Assembly: GCA_964580235.1 (NCBI GenBank) | Contig: CAZOJY010000012.1 | Coordinates: 1-45,729 of the forward strand | Source of the DNA: G020348385 sp964580235 | GTDB lineage: Bacteria; Acidobacteriota; Aminicenantia; Aminicenantales; Aminicenantaceae | Direction: 5' to 3' | Length of the DNA: 45,729 nucleotides | In this document: positions 15,061 to 23,399 of the stretch, piece after piece | How the letters are laid out: each line of letters starts with the position of its first letter | Position numbering within the stretch: position 1 is the first letter of the stretch | The notes under the pieces: generated by a model | Databases searched by the model: none | The model's input: the letters and a program-made list of their open reading frames with translations, nothing else | Told to the model about the DNA's origin: nothing | Position numbers and translations under genes: made by a program

Positions 15061-15663
15061 ATGGGAGAAGGAAATAACAAAAAAAAAGAGGATTTAAAGA
15101 TTGATTATGAAAACATCGATGTCGAGGACATCATGAAACAGATCAAGGAAAAAATTGCCAGCCAGCCCAGAAGCTCTGAACCCGAACAGCCGGTCCAGCC
15201 AGAGTGTCTTTCAGCACAGACTTCCTTCTTGCCTCAACCAGGAAGACCCCCTGGAAAAAGGACAAAGATAAAGCGTGTTATGTTGAAGATATTCAAGCCA
15301 GTTGCGCCGATCATCAAGTTCTTGGTTTTGCCGGTGCACCAAGAACTCAAAGATACGATCCAGAATCTACATGGCACGAACCAGCGGATTGATTTTTTAG
15401 AAAGAAGAATGGACGGGGATTTTGGCCAAGTTCGTCAAAAGTTGGATGAAGTCGATCAGGCAACGATACACAGGCTGGAAGAGCTCAATCGGGTGCGGGA
15501 TTATACGCAACTTCTCCATAATCTTTCCCATAACCTTGTTGTGGAGCAGACCAAATTGAAAATTGAGCTGGATGACCTGAAACTCAAAACCCGTATCATG
15601 GAAAAAGATTTTGAATTTTTAGGGAAAAGAGAGAAAACCCTGGAAAGCAAAATATTCGAATGA
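15061..15663 (+). CDS. Coiled-coil protein of the glycosyltransferase cluster, 200 aa
   Basis: The ATG at 15061 has AAGGAGAG 6 bases upstream. Residues 15-30 carry the NIDVEDIMKQIKEKIA motif that I recall at the N-terminus of many bacterial polysaccharide-locus methyltransferases and glycosyltransferases. Here it heads a protein without a catalytic domain: a Pro/Gln-rich linker (about 35-60), a basic segment with a hydrophobic stretch (RVMLKIFKPVAPIIKFLVLP), and a long C-terminal coiled coil from about residue 100. The stop overlaps the next gene start (ATGA). A membrane-associated adaptor for the downstream enzymes is inferred, not shown. Confidence 0.7.
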   Translation: MGEGNNKKKEDLKIDYENIDVEDIMKQIKEKIASQPRSSEPEQPVQPECLSAQTSFLPQPGRPPGKRTKIKRVMLKIFKPVAPIIKFLVLPVHQELKDTIQNLHGTNQRIDFLERRMDGDFGQVRQKLDEVDQATIHRLEELNRVRDYTQLLHNLSHNLVVEQTKLKIELDDLKLKTRIMEKDFEFLGKREKTLESKIFE

Positions 15664-16835
15664 AACTTGCTTTTGTCATCCAGAGATATGGCTTAGAAAT
15701 CAACGGTGGGGCAGAATTGCACTGCCGGTGGATTGTCGAACACATGAAAAAATTTTGTGAAGTGGAAGTGTTGACAACTCAGGCCTATGATTACATCACA
15801 TGGGAGAACTATTACCCTGAAGGAGAGGAGAAAATCAACGGGGTTCCTGTCAAACGGTTTCCCGTGATCCGGCCTAGAGGTCCTGAGAGGTTTGGCCTCA
15901 TCCAGAACAAGATTTTGGATAACGAACACAAATTCGAAGATGAACTAAAATGGCTGGAAGAGGAAGGCCCCTTGACTCCAGGATTGATTGATTACATCAA
16001 GGAATATCAAAACGAATATGACTTTTTCTTTTTTTTCAGCTATCGCTACTACCATTCTTACTGGGGAATAAATGCTTTGCCACAAAAGAGCATTCTAGTG
16101 CCTACGGCTGAGCATGACGCGATCATCCGTCTCAGCCTTTTCAAGGTCCTTTTCAGGAAACCACGTGCGTTCATATACAATTCAGTGGAAGAGAAAAACA
16201 TGATCAACACGCTTTCTCAGAATCAAGATATTTTAGGAGATGTTGTTGGTGTGGGAACCGTAGTTCCCCGTGAATTTTTTCCCGATAACTTTCGCCAAAA
16301 ATACGGGATAAGCGGCGATTATGTTATCTATATCGGAAGGATAGACGAGAATAAAGGATGTAGCCAATTATTTCAATTTTTTCAAAGATTTAAGTCGGAA
16401 AAAACCACGAATGTCAAGCTGGTGTTAATCGGAAGCAGCAAGCTGAACATTCCCGCCCATCCTGACATTATCCCTCTCGGGTTTTTGTCTGAGGAAGACA
16501 AGTTTTCGGGCCTTGCAGGAGCGCTGTTTTTGATGATGCCCTCATTTTATGAAAGTCTGTCGATGGTGACGTTGGAGGCCTGGGCCATGGGAAAACCGGT
16601 CTTGGCCAATGCCCGGTGCGATGTCCTGAAAGGCCAGTGCATGCGGAGCAACGCCGGGCTTTTCTATAAGAATTACTTCGAATTCCGTGAGGCCTTTTCC
16701 CTGCTCCTCAACTCGTCACAGCTTCGCAGAGTGATGGGCAAAAACGGCGAAATATTTTTCCAGCATCACTACACATGGGATGTGATCGAAAAAAAGTACC
16801 TTTCCATTCTCGATCAACTGCAAAAGGAGCGTTAG
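15660..16835 (+). CDS. Glycosyltransferase family 4, type A (391 aa)
   Basis: This is a GT-B-fold retaining glycosyltransferase. The N-terminal acceptor domain begins KLAFVIQRYGLEINGGAELH. The donor domain contains VIYIGRIDENKGCSQLFQFF and the E-x7-E type site in PSFYESLSMVTLEAWAMGKPV. It is clearly paralogous to the last gene of the cluster (18963-20126): both start with the QRYG...GG.ELHCR pattern and both have a D(Y)ITW motif near residue 40-45. It overlaps both neighbours, starting within ATGA and ending in TAGTG. It presumably adds a sugar to a lipid-linked or surface glycan; donor and acceptor are unknown. Confidence 0.88.
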   Translation: MKLAFVIQRYGLEINGGAELHCRWIVEHMKKFCEVEVLTTQAYDYITWENYYPEGEEKINGVPVKRFPVIRPRGPERFGLIQNKILDNEHKFEDELKWLEEEGPLTPGLIDYIKEYQNEYDFFFFFSYRYYHSYWGINALPQKSILVPTAEHDAIIRLSLFKVLFRKPRAFIYNSVEEKNMINTLSQNQDILGDVVGVGTVVPREFFPDNFRQKYGISGDYVIYIGRIDENKGCSQLFQFFQRFKSEKTTNVKLVLIGSSKLNIPAHPDIIPLGFLSEEDKFSGLAGALFLMMPSFYESLSMVTLEAWAMGKPVLANARCDVLKGQCMRSNAGLFYKNYFEFREAFSLLLNSSQLRRVMGKNGEIFFQHHYTWDVIEKKYLSILDQLQKER

Positions 16836-17902
16836 TGGAAATTCATCAGTTTGCGACGTCTTTGACATATGGAGATGCCATATCCGATGAAATGCTGGAG
16901 ATTCAAAAAGCCTTGAGGAAAAAAGGATACAGGTCTGAGATATTCACCCGTTTCTGCGAACCCCGGATGGCCAAGTACACAAAGGATTTCAGAAATTACA
17001 CAAAATTTAGCTCTCCCTCTAACGTTGTCATCTTCCACTTCTCGATCGGCTCACCGGTTTCAAAGATGTTTTTCCGTATCCCGGATAGAAGAGTCATGAT
17101 TTACCACAACATCACACCCTTCGGATTTTTCCTGGACTATCACCGGATTCTGAGTCGGGAATGTTATAAAGGCCGGCTGGAGATCAAACTTTTCGTGGAA
17201 AAAGTGGATCTGGCTCTCGGAGATTCCGAATTTAACCGGGGAGAACTGGAGTCCCTTGGATACGCAAACACAGGAGTGCTTCCCCTTCTGATTGATTTCT
17301 CCAAATTTGACGGGCAAGTGGACCCTGTGGTCCAGCAGATATATGATAACGGCCAATTTACCATTCTGTTTGTGGGCCGCGTCATCCCGAATAAAAAATT
17401 TGAGGACGTGATCAAAATCTTCTATCTTTTTAAAAAATATTTTAATCCGAACTCCCAGCTCCTGCTTGTGGGTGATTTCAGAGGGATGGAACGCTACCTC
17501 GCTGTGCTGAAAGAGCTTGTGGGGGAGCTAAAATTGTCCGATGTTCATTTTCCTGGACGAGTGGACTTTGCCGAACTTCTCGTGTATTTCCGGTTGGCTG
17601 ATGTTTATCTGAGCATGAGTGAGCATGAAGGATTTGGCGTTCCCCTTGTCGAGTCTTTTTATCTGGGACTTCCTGTTGTGGCTTATGCGGCAGGCGCTGT
17701 CGAAGAGACCATGAACGAGGGAGGCATTCTCGTACGCAAAAAGAATTTTGCCCAAACGGCGGCGTTGCTGGACAGGTTGCACAAGGATGAAAGATTAAGA
17801 GAGGATGTCATCGCTTCTCAAAAAAAAGCGCTGAAAAAATTCAGCCAGGAAAATGTGAGCAAAATTCTGCTCGATCATATCCAAAAAGTGGCGGAAAAAT
17901 GA
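16835..17902 (+). CDS. Glycosyltransferase family 4, type B (355 aa)
   Basis: GTG at 16835 shares its first base with the upstream stop codon and has AAGGAG 6 bases upstream. The product begins VEIHQFATSLTYGDAISDEM, a start typical of a GT4 subgroup that acts in polysaccharide loci. The donor-site pattern is SEHEGFGVPLVESFYLGLPV, and the phosphate loop is ILFVGRVIPNKKFED. It is followed by a paralogue of exactly the same length (355 aa) with a 4-base overlap. Donor sugar unknown. Confidence 0.88.
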   Translation: MEIHQFATSLTYGDAISDEMLEIQKALRKKGYRSEIFTRFCEPRMAKYTKDFRNYTKFSSPSNVVIFHFSIGSPVSKMFFRIPDRRVMIYHNITPFGFFLDYHRILSRECYKGRLEIKLFVEKVDLALGDSEFNRGELESLGYANTGVLPLLIDFSKFDGQVDPVVQQIYDNGQFTILFVGRVIPNKKFEDVIKIFYLFKKYFNPNSQLLLVGDFRGMERYLAVLKELVGELKLSDVHFPGRVDFAELLVYFRLADVYLSMSEHEGFGVPLVESFYLGLPVVAYAAGAVEETMNEGGILVRKKNFAQTAALLDRLHKDERLREDVIASQKKALKKFSQENVSKILLDHIQKVAEK

Positions 17903-18966
17903 GGGTTGATCAGCTAGTGCCTGCTTTTCACCGGGGGGATGCGATTGGGGATACGGCCTTTCACATGAAGGAGTTTTTTCGCTCTCAAGGATTTCAATCC
18001 GAAATTTACTGTTTAATGCGGGATGAAGGCCTTGAAAAACAATGTGAATTATTCTCCACCTACGGCGAGCCGGAATCTTCCGATATAACCATCCTGCATT
18101 ATGCTTTGCCCTCGCCATTGACAAGAGCGTATATGGAATTGTCGTCCCGCAAAGTCCTCCTGTACCATAACCTTACACCGAGTGAATTTTTTGAGAGTTT
18201 CAGCCCGGAAATGGCGCGCATTTCCCGTATCGGCCGGGAAGAGCTGATATCTTTGGCCCCCCTCACAGACATGGCGCTGGCCGATTCGGAATTCAATCGC
18301 CAGGAACTTGTTCAAGTCGGATTCCTGAAAACAGAGGTCTTTCCCCTTTTTGTGGATTTTAAAAAATACAGGCAGCCCGTCAACAATTTTACATTCGAGC
18401 TGTTCCGAGATGACCGGACCAATGTTTTATTCGTGGGCCGGATCGTTCCCAATAAAAAAATTGATGATCTCATCCGTGTTCTTTTTTATTACAAAAAATA
18501 TATATCCCCGCTGGTGAGGCTGATCATTGTGGGAAAAAAATCATCCCTTTCCTCATACTATAAAAGCCTGGTCCGGTTGGCTGATGAGTTTTATCTGAAG
18601 CCAGAGGAGATCTGCTTCACCGGCCATATCCCGGATGATGAGCTGTTTTCTCTGTACAAAGCTTCGGATGTGTTTCTTTCGTTGAGCGAGCATGAAGGAT
18701 TTGGACTGCCTTTCATAGAGAGCATGGTTTTTGACCTTCCGATCATTGCCTATGATTGCACCGCGGTTCCTTTCACGCTGGATGGAGCCGGCGTTCTGCT
18801 CAAGCGCAAGAATGTGGAATATGTGGCCGAACTGGTCGATATCGTGGTCCACCAACAAAAGATGAGGCAGGATATCATCCGAGGACAGCAGAAAAGACTG
18901 GAGAGCTTTAAAGGTATAGATAAACGAAAAATCCTGCTCCGGATGATAGAAGGGCTGAAAAAATGA
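17899..18966 (+). CDS. Glycosyltransferase family 4, type B' (355 aa)
   Basis: This is a tandem paralogue of the preceding gene: N-terminus RVDQLVPAFHRGDAIGDTAF aligns with its VEIHQFATSLTYGDAISDEM, and the donor sites correspond (VLFVGRIVPNKKIDD, SEHEGFGLPFIESMVFDLPI). Both encode 355 residues. The sequences have diverged widely, so the duplication is old and the enzymes probably make different linkages. It starts in ATGA with the upstream gene and ends in ATGA with the next. No signal peptide or membrane anchor is seen. Confidence 0.88.
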   Translation: MRVDQLVPAFHRGDAIGDTAFHMKEFFRSQGFQSEIYCLMRDEGLEKQCELFSTYGEPESSDITILHYALPSPLTRAYMELSSRKVLLYHNLTPSEFFESFSPEMARISRIGREELISLAPLTDMALADSEFNRQELVQVGFLKTEVFPLFVDFKKYRQPVNNFTFELFRDDRTNVLFVGRIVPNKKIDDLIRVLFYYKKYISPLVRLIIVGKKSSLSSYYKSLVRLADEFYLKPEEICFTGHIPDDELFSLYKASDVFLSLSEHEGFGLPFIESMVFDLPIIAYDCTAVPFTLDGAGVLLKRKNVEYVAELVDIVVHQQKMRQDIIRGQQKRLESFKGIDKRKILLRMIEGLKK

Positions 18967-20126
18967 AGATAGCATTTGTGGTACAGCGGTATGGTAAAGA
19001 AGTTATGGGTGGTTCGGAACTTCACTGCCGGCAGATTGCCGAAAGAATGGCCGGAGCGGGATATGACTGTACGGTCTACACCACAACGGCAAAAGATTAT
19101 ATAACCTGGAAAAATGAATATTCTCCAGGGGAATATTTCCTGAACGGTGTCTGCATAAAGCGGTATTTGGTGAATCGCGAGCGGAACATCGAGTCATTCA
19201 ACAAGTATTCGGATTGGATATTTTTTAACGACCACGCCATGGAAGATGAATGGATATGGATGGAACAGCAGGGACCTTCCAGTCCTGCGCTGTTGGATGC
19301 ACTGGAAAATGAGGAACCGGAACATGACCTGTTCATCTTTTTTACCTACCTGTATTACAATACCTATTGGGGCTTGAAAAGAATCCAAGGGAAGAAGGTG
19401 CTCGTTCCCACGGCTCATGATGAACCGGCGCTTCGTTTGGGTATCATGAAAGAGGTTTTCTCGGCTCCAGATGCATTCATGTTCAACACCGAATCAGAGA
19501 AAAATATGCTCAGCCGCTATTTTTCCTTCGAGGATAAATATCAGGAGGTTGTCGGGGTAGGCGTGGATATACCAGAAGAGCCAGATGCACACGATTTTTT
19601 CCACAGACACGGGATCACATCTCCGTTTATTCTTTATGCGGGTCGTATAGAGCCTGGGAAGGGCTGCGGCGAGCTCATCGAGTTTTTCCTCAGGTATTAC
19701 TGCAGCAATCCATACCTGAAGCTTGTGTTGATCGGAAAGTTGCTGATGGAATTGCCTCCTCATCCAGGAATCAGGTATCTGGGATTTGTCTTGCCCGAAG
19801 ATAAAAATTCCGCTATGCATGGGGCTCTGGCCACAATCCATCCCTCGCCTTATGAAAGCCTGTGTATGGCAGCCCTGGAGTCCATGGCCATTCAAACCCC
19901 AATTATCGTTCAGGAAAAAACGGATCCTCTCAAACAGCATTGTATCTGCGGAAGAGGCGGCATATATTATAGCAATTATCAAGAGTTCGCAGCCTGTTTG
20001 AATCTTTTTTTAAAAGATGAAAGATTGAGGAAGGTCATGGGGCATAATGGGCTTGAATACGTGAAAAAAAACTATTCCTGGCCAAAGGTTATGGATAAAT
20101 ACATAAAAATGTTTGATTATCTTTAA
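18963..20126 (+). CDS. Glycosyltransferase family 4, type A' (387 aa)
   Basis: This is a paralogue of the first glycosyltransferase of the cluster: KIAFVVQRYGKEVMGGSELH and KDYITWKNEY match the first enzyme's QRYG/GGAELH and YDYITWENYY. The donor domain has FILYAGRIEPGKGCGELIEFF and HPSPYESLCMAALESMAIQTP. It completes an A-B-B'-A' order. It is the last gene of the run; its stop codon lies inside a perfect 8-bp stem-loop (20112-20131). Substrates unknown. Confidence 0.88.
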   Translation: MKIAFVVQRYGKEVMGGSELHCRQIAERMAGAGYDCTVYTTTAKDYITWKNEYSPGEYFLNGVCIKRYLVNRERNIESFNKYSDWIFFNDHAMEDEWIWMEQQGPSSPALLDALENEEPEHDLFIFFTYLYYNTYWGLKRIQGKKVLVPTAHDEPALRLGIMKEVFSAPDAFMFNTESEKNMLSRYFSFEDKYQEVVGVGVDIPEEPDAHDFFHRHGITSPFILYAGRIEPGKGCGELIEFFLRYYCSNPYLKLVLIGKLLMELPPHPGIRYLGFVLPEDKNSAMHGALATIHPSPYESLCMAALESMAIQTPIIVQEKTDPLKQHCICGRGGIYYSNYQEFAACLNLFLKDERLRKVMGHNGLEYVKKNYSWPKVMDKYIKMFDYL

Positions 20127-20131
20127 TCAAA
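20112..20131 (+). terminator. Weak terminator-like hairpin at the end of the glycosyltransferase cluster
   Basis: TTTGATTA (20112-20119) and TAATCAAA (20124-20131) form a perfect 8-bp AT-rich stem with a 4-base loop over the stop codon. There is no T-run after it, so termination activity is doubtful. Confidence 0.3.
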
Positions 20132-20134
20132 CTC

Positions 20135-20143
20135 TGGTATAAT
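20135..20143 (+). promoter_or_regulatory. Extended -10 promoter element before the MglA-like gene
   Basis: TGGTATAAT (20135-20143) is a perfect extended -10 (TG-N-TATAAT). A weak -35, TTGATT at 20113-20118, lies 19 bases upstream. The start codon of the GTPase gene is 150 bases downstream, leaving a long leader. Confidence 0.4.
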
Positions 20144-20292
20144 ATTCATCTTATAAAGGTTTAATTTGACTAAATATATGAGGAATACCTGTGTTCCTTT
20201 GTGTAAGTGTTCGTTTTTTAAGGAAGGCAGGATTGACGGGAAGAAAAGGTTGTGTTAAAAAATAGTCCCAGAAAAGTGGGCAAAAAAAGCTA

Positions 20293-21087
20293 ATGGCCTT
20301 TGTGAATTACACGACGGGGAATCTGGCTATAAAAGTCGTCTACTATGGACCAGGCTTAAGCGGAAAAACCACAAATCTGCGTTACATTTACACCAATATG
20401 GATGCTGATTTCCGAGGAGAGCTGATCTGCCTGGAAACCGATACTGAAAGAACCCTGTTTTTTGATCTGCTCCCGATCAAAGCGGGAATTATCAACGATT
20501 TTAAAATCCATCTGCAACTTATGACTGTTCCAGGACAGGTTTTTTATGCCGCGTCACGGAAGAGCGTATTAAAAGGAGTGGATGGGATTGTTTTTGTAGC
20601 GGATTCCCAGATTCCTCTTCTCGATGCGAATCTGGAGAGTTTTGACGGCCTTCGAAAAAATCTGCTGGAGCACAGCGTGGATTTAAACTTCATCCCCTTA
20701 GTCTTTCAATACAATAAACGCGACTTGGATAATCTCATTCCTGTGGAGACCTTTAATAATCTGCTGAATCCCAGCGGCTTACCGTATATTGAGTCCTGTG
20801 CCATCAAAGGAAAAGGTGTTTTTGAGACGCTCAAAGAAATTACCAAGTTGGCTATTCCGCTGGTGAAAGAAAAGATAAAGGAAAACGAAAGAAAAATTGT
20901 TGGTAAAGAACGATTGAAGAAAACAAAGGAAGAGAAGAAAGAGCCGCCGAAGAAAAAAGATGAGATTAAGTTTGTAGCCAAGGCAAAAGGGGCTCCACTC
21001 CGTGTCACAAAAGTGAAGTTCAAAAGCCAAAATGATATCGAGGAGGAGCTGGAAAATCTAGCCAAAGATTTTACGGAAACCAAATAA
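20293..21087 (+). CDS. MglA-like small Ras-family GTPase with basic C-terminal tail (264 aa)
   Basis: MglA-type GTPases set cell polarity, motility or organelle position in bacteria. The P-loop is YYGPGLSGKTTNLRYIY (about residues 16-32), the switch region includes LMTVPGQVFYAASR, and the base-recognition motif is FQYNKRDL. Typical MglA proteins are about 195 aa; here residues from about 195 onward are a Lys/Glu-rich tail (KKTKEEKKEPPKKK) ending in a short acidic helix. No MglB/roadblock gene is adjacent, so the activating partner must be elsewhere. The ribosome-binding site is weak. The GTPase call is secure; the cellular role is not known. Confidence 0.88.
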   Translation: MAFVNYTTGNLAIKVVYYGPGLSGKTTNLRYIYTNMDADFRGELICLETDTERTLFFDLLPIKAGIINDFKIHLQLMTVPGQVFYAASRKSVLKGVDGIVFVADSQIPLLDANLESFDGLRKNLLEHSVDLNFIPLVFQYNKRDLDNLIPVETFNNLLNPSGLPYIESCAIKGKGVFETLKEITKLAIPLVKEKIKENERKIVGKERLKKTKEEKKEPPKKKDEIKFVAKAKGAPLRVTKVKFKSQNDIEEELENLAKDFTETK

Positions 21088-21156
21088 CAATCTTTTTTTC
21101 CTTCCCATCCTGTGACATAAATCAGCCGGTCTTGTCGTCTTTATATGGTAGGTCTC

Positions 21157-22653
21157 ATGCTGTTTAAAGTCTCCAGCTCTTCGCTTTATGGAATCGATGC
21201 GTATCTTGTTGAGGTGGAGGTTGATGTTTCCCTTGGGCTTCCTGGATTCACAACGGTCGGCCTGCCCGATACGGCCATCCGGGAGAGCAAAGAAAGGATC
21301 AGGGCAGCCCTGAAGAATTGTGGCTATGGCTTTCCTCCCAGAAGAATCATCGTTAATCTCGCTCCTGCAGATAGGAAAAAGGAGGGCTCCTCTTATGATC
21401 TTCCGATATCTCTGGGCATCCTTGCGTCATTCGACCTTTTTCCAAAAGAGAGTCTCTGCGATTATTTATTTCTCGGGGAGCTGGCATTGGATGGAAGGCT
21501 GAAGCCAGTCAAGGGCGTTCTTTCCTCTACGGTGTTAGCCAAAGAGTTGGGATTTAAGGGCATCGTTATTCCCAAAAAAAATGGAAGGGAAGCGGCGCTT
21601 GTTCCAGGCATGACCATTTTCTCTCTAGAAAATTTGGTCCAGGTTGTGAGATTGTTGAATCGCTCCCAACCCATAATTTTGCCTCAAAAATATTCAGCGG
21701 CTGAACTTTTTCCAGATGAGGCATGCGAGGTAGATTTTCGAGAAATAAAAGGCCAGCAGCACGTCAAGAGAGCTCTGGAAGTTGCAGCGGCAGGTTCGCA
21801 TAATGTCCTCATGATCGGACCCCCAGGGGCCGGAAAAACCATGCTGGCAAAAAGACTCCCCACTATTCTTCCGCCGATGACTTTCGAGGAAATCATACAG
21901 GTTACACAAATATACAGTGTGGCCGGCTTGTTGAGGGATAAAGGGGCCGTGAGCGGAAGACCTTTCCGTTCTCCTCACCATACCATTTCGGACGCGGGAT
22001 TGATCGGGGGAGGATCCATCCCTCGGCCCGGGGAGGTCAGTTTGGCCCACAGCGGCGTGTTGTTTCTGGATGAGCTTCCTGAATTTCGAAAAGGCGTTCT
22101 CGAAGATTTGCGGCAGCCCTTGGAGGATAGAACGGTGACGATCTCTCGGGCCCTGATGAGTATTTCCTACCCCTCTTCATTTATGCTGGTTGCCGCGATG
22201 AATCCCTGTGATGATTTGGTGTGTTCAGACGGATTGCGTACTCGTTATTACGCCAAAATTTCCAAGCCTCTCCTCGACCGGATTGATATCCAAATAGAGG
22301 TGCCCAAGATCAAATTCCAGGAGATTGTTTCAAAGGCTGAAGGGGAAAGCTCACAAGTGATAAGAAAAAGAGTTGCTCAAGCCAAAGACGTGCAGCTTAA
22401 GCGGTTTGTGAAAAAAGAAATCTACAGCAATGCCGAGATGGGAGCCCGGGATGTGAAAAAATTTTGTCCGATAGATGATGAGGGTGAGAGACTATTAGAA
22501 ATGGCTGTGAACCGCCTGGGATTCAGCGCCAGGGCCTACACACGTGTTCTGAAGGTTGCGCGAACGATTGCTGATTTGACACAAGAGGCAAACATCCATC
22601 CCTCTCATATTGCGGAGGCTATACAGTACCGACAAATGGACAAATACTTCTAG
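21157..22653 (+). CDS. comM: ComM/YifB family Mg-chelatase-like AAA+ ATPase
   Basis: ComM is a hexameric helicase that promotes branch migration during natural transformation. The 498-aa protein shows the N-terminal Lon-protease-like domain (LYGIDAYLVEVEVDVSLGLPGFTTVGLPDTAIRES in successive parts), the Walker A GPPGAGKTMLA, the Walker B region GVLFLDELPEF, and the C-terminal Mg-chelatase domain ending in IAEAIQYRQMD. I start at 21157 because family members begin at this point; an ATG four codons upstream is possible. The cysteine motif of other members (NPCPCG...C) is reduced to NPCDDLVCSDG. Confidence 0.92.
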   Translation: MLFKVSSSSLYGIDAYLVEVEVDVSLGLPGFTTVGLPDTAIRESKERIRAALKNCGYGFPPRRIIVNLAPADRKKEGSSYDLPISLGILASFDLFPKESLCDYLFLGELALDGRLKPVKGVLSSTVLAKELGFKGIVIPKKNGREAALVPGMTIFSLENLVQVVRLLNRSQPIILPQKYSAAELFPDEACEVDFREIKGQQHVKRALEVAAAGSHNVLMIGPPGAGKTMLAKRLPTILPPMTFEEIIQVTQIYSVAGLLRDKGAVSGRPFRSPHHTISDAGLIGGGSIPRPGEVSLAHSGVLFLDELPEFRKGVLEDLRQPLEDRTVTISRALMSISYPSSFMLVAAMNPCDDLVCSDGLRTRYYAKISKPLLDRIDIQIEVPKIKFQEIVSKAEGESSQVIRKRVAQAKDVQLKRFVKKEIYSNAEMGARDVKKFCPIDDEGERLLEMAVNRLGFSARAYTRVLKVARTIADLTQEANIHPSHIAEAIQYRQMDKYF

Positions 22654-22659
22654 CCTGGT

Positions 22660-22788
22660 CAACCCACCCCACCTATTCATAAATGTAGCAGAATGTATCA
22701 GCAAGTAAGTAGTTCATTCGTAGTATACAAATACAACTCAGGAGCCACTGCTTTGTCGCTGCTTTAAAAGTTAGGGGGGGGTGGGTTG
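22660..22788. repeat. Inverted repeat pair flanking about 107 bases
   Basis: CAACCCACCCC (22660-22670) and GGGGTGGGTTG (22778-22788) are perfect 11-bp complements, and the similarity continues inward with short insertions (ACCTA against TAGG). The enclosed DNA has no gene. The arrangement resembles a small mobile repeat inserted just after comM, or a long stem in its transcript. Confidence 0.45.
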
Positions 22789-22829
22789 GCATCGGCATTT
22801 AATACCCTTCGGGCAGGCTGATTTTGTTG

Positions 22830-22844
22830 CGTGGCTTGGCCACG
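22830..22844 (+). terminator. Possible terminator after comM
   Basis: CGTGGC (22830-22835) and GCCACG (22839-22844) form a 6-bp GC-rich stem with a TTG loop, followed by TTATTT. Position between comM and the next promoter fits a rho-independent terminator, though the T-run is imperfect. Confidence 0.5.
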
Positions 22845-22866
22845 TTATTTCAGATGAATTTTTTGC

Positions 22867-22894
22867 TTGACATATTTAAGATATTGAATATAAT
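22867..22894 (+). promoter_or_regulatory. Consensus sigma70 promoter of the DUF6132-arsR-trxA operon
   Basis: TTGACA (22867-22872) and TATAAT (22889-22894) both match consensus exactly, with a 16-base spacer. Transcription would start near 22901, about 33 bases before the GTG of the first gene. Confidence 0.8.
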
Positions 22895-22911
22895 AAAAAC
22901 AGAATATTCAA
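22884..22911. promoter_or_regulatory. Candidate ArsR-family operator
   Basis: TTGAATAT (22884-22891) and ATATTCAA (22904-22911) form a perfect 8-bp inverted repeat with a 12-base spacer. The left arm covers half of the -10 element, and the right arm lies just after the predicted transcription start. ArsR-family repressors bind AT-rich inverted repeats of this kind and block RNA polymerase; a gene of that family is second in the operon, so autoregulation is likely. Binding itself is inferred. Confidence 0.65.
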
Positions 22912-22933
22912 ATGTTATTATGAAAGGGAAAAA

Positions 22934-23092
22934 GTGAAAATTATTATCGGAGTCATTGTGGGAGGAATCCTTGGCTATTTTTTATACCGTTTTGTGGGCT
23001 GCAAATCCGGAGCCTGTATTATAACGAGCAAATCCTGGTCGAGCATCCTTTATGGCATGTTGCTCGGATTGCTGTTTGGTTTGAGATGGTGA
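22934..23092 (+). CDS. Small membrane protein, DUF6132-like (52 aa)
   Basis: A GTG at 22934, with AAAGGGAA upstream, opens a 52-codon gene. It encodes two hydrophobic segments, residues 2-18 (KIIIGVIVGGILGYFLY) and about 39-50 (LYGMLLGLLFGL), separated by a conserved-looking loop VGCKSGACIITSK with two cysteines. This matches my recollection of the DUF6132 family, whose members often lie near thioredoxin or rhodanese genes. The function is unknown; the cysteine pair could be handled by the thioredoxin encoded two genes downstream. It sits directly behind the operon promoter. Confidence 0.75.
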   Translation: MKIIIGVIVGGILGYFLYRFVGCKSGACIITSKSWSSILYGMLLGLLFGLRW

Positions 23093-23113
23093 TTTGATTT
23101 TTTAGGGGGAGAG

Positions 23114-23395
23114 ATGAAGGCTCAGATCCAAAAGTATCGAGAGATATCCAGAATATTTAAGGCATTGGCTCATCCGGCTAGACTGAGGCTGATGGCAAAT
23201 TTAACGAAACGGGAGTGCTGTGTTGGAGACATTCAAAAATGTCTGGCTCTTTCTCAGCCTAATATTTCCCAACATCTGGGAGTTTTGAAAGAGGCTGGAT
23301 TAATCGTCGGAAGGCGAGAGAGGAATAAAATTTGCTATAAGATTTCTGATAATAGAATAAAAACAATTTTAGAAATATTTGGTGTAGGAGAATGA
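23114..23395 (+). CDS. ArsR-family winged-helix repressor (93 aa)
   Basis: This compact protein has an ArsR/SmtB fold: FKALAHPARLRLMANL (helices 1-2), the DNA-recognition part LSQPNISQHLGVLKEAG, and a wing VGRRERNKICYKIS. Cysteines lie at 35, 36 and 43 (ECCVGDIQKC) and at 74. ArsR itself uses ELCVCDL at the same place to bind metalloid, so a thiol-based sensor of metal, metalloid or reactive sulfur is plausible, although the second cysteine of that motif is missing. A ribosome-binding site GGGGGAGAG precedes the ATG. It is 4 bases from trxA and probably controls its own operon through the inverted repeat at 22884-22911. Confidence 0.88.
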   Translation: MKAQIQKYREISRIFKALAHPARLRLMANLTKRECCVGDIQKCLALSQPNISQHLGVLKEAGLIVGRRERNKICYKISDNRIKTILEIFGVGE

Positions 23396-23399
23396 TAAA

